Positions 5,110 to 5,137 of a DNA stretch of 5,137 nt are shown one piece after another (position 1 is the stretch's first letter; each line of letters opens with the position of its first letter). The position numbers and the translations under genes were made by a program. The DNA comes from Allobutyricicoccus pentlandensis (GTDB taxonomy: Bacteria > Bacillota > Clostridia > Oscillospirales > QAMX01), in contig CAJFPH010000177.1 of the NCBI GenBank assembly GCA_904398645.1, positions 1 through 5,137 on the forward strand, given 5' to 3'. A model generated the notes under the pieces. It was not told where the DNA came from. It did no database searches and was given only the letters and a program-made list of their open reading frames with translations.

Positions 5110-5137
5110 AGGAGGAAAATTTTTCGATAGAAAATCA
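5110..5137 (+). promoter_or_regulatory. ribosome-site-like AGGAGG at the window end
   Basis: AGGAGG at 5110-5115 follows the right terminator by 17 bases. No ATG, GTG or TTG lies at a normal distance after it within the window, so the matching start codon, if any, is beyond base 5137 or the match is accidental. A frame opening at TTG 5091 and containing EENFSIEN stays open to the end of the window, but has no ribosome site of its own. Confidence 0.25.

Overview
The window looks like an accessory locus from a low-to-moderate GC Gram-positive anaerobe of the Firmicutes, probably a gut clostridium (Lachnospiraceae or Oscillospiraceae type). The grounds are AGGAGG-type ribosome binding sites before most genes, classical Gram-positive signal peptides, and an ECF sigma factor paired with a DUF4367-type transmembrane anti-sigma protein. 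The assignment is by style only, because no rRNA or housekeeping gene is present.

Layout: bases 1-83 are the tail of a plus-strand gene, followed by a strong rho-independent terminator (117-159). Everything from 4728 down to 198 is on the minus strand and reads as one operon, or an operon plus a separately promoted last gene. In transcription order it holds an ECF sigma factor (4728-4210), its membrane anti-sigma partner (4213-3536, start overlapping by 4 bases), a 40-base hairpin that buries the next Shine-Dalgarno (3507-3468), a small secreted beta-rich protein (3459-3106), a secreted papain-like cysteine protease (3051-2479), a C-terminally membrane-anchored surface protein (2461-1760), and two distantly paralogous secreted proteins (1736-1119 and 1106-573). 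A small two-helix membrane protein (449-198) follows and seems to have its own sigma-A-type promoter. The right edge (4729-5137) holds the sigma gene promoter, a region with no convincing gene, a second plus-strand terminator (5059-5092), and a ribosome-binding-site-like sequence near the very end.

Working model (inference): the anti-sigma protein senses an envelope signal through its extracellular domain and releases the ECF sigma factor. The operon then delivers a cell-surface package of one protease and four exported partners. The protease has almost no room for a pro-domain, so a co-encoded exported partner may control it in trans. The SD-sequestering hairpin after the sigma/anti-sigma pair suggests that translation of the exported module is set separately from the regulators. 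The cassette sits between two plus-strand segments that each carry a terminator, and the far-left end is clearly more GC-rich than the cargo. This fits a cargo module inserted between backbone genes of a mobile or conjugative element, although no integrase, relaxase or insertion sequence is visible here.
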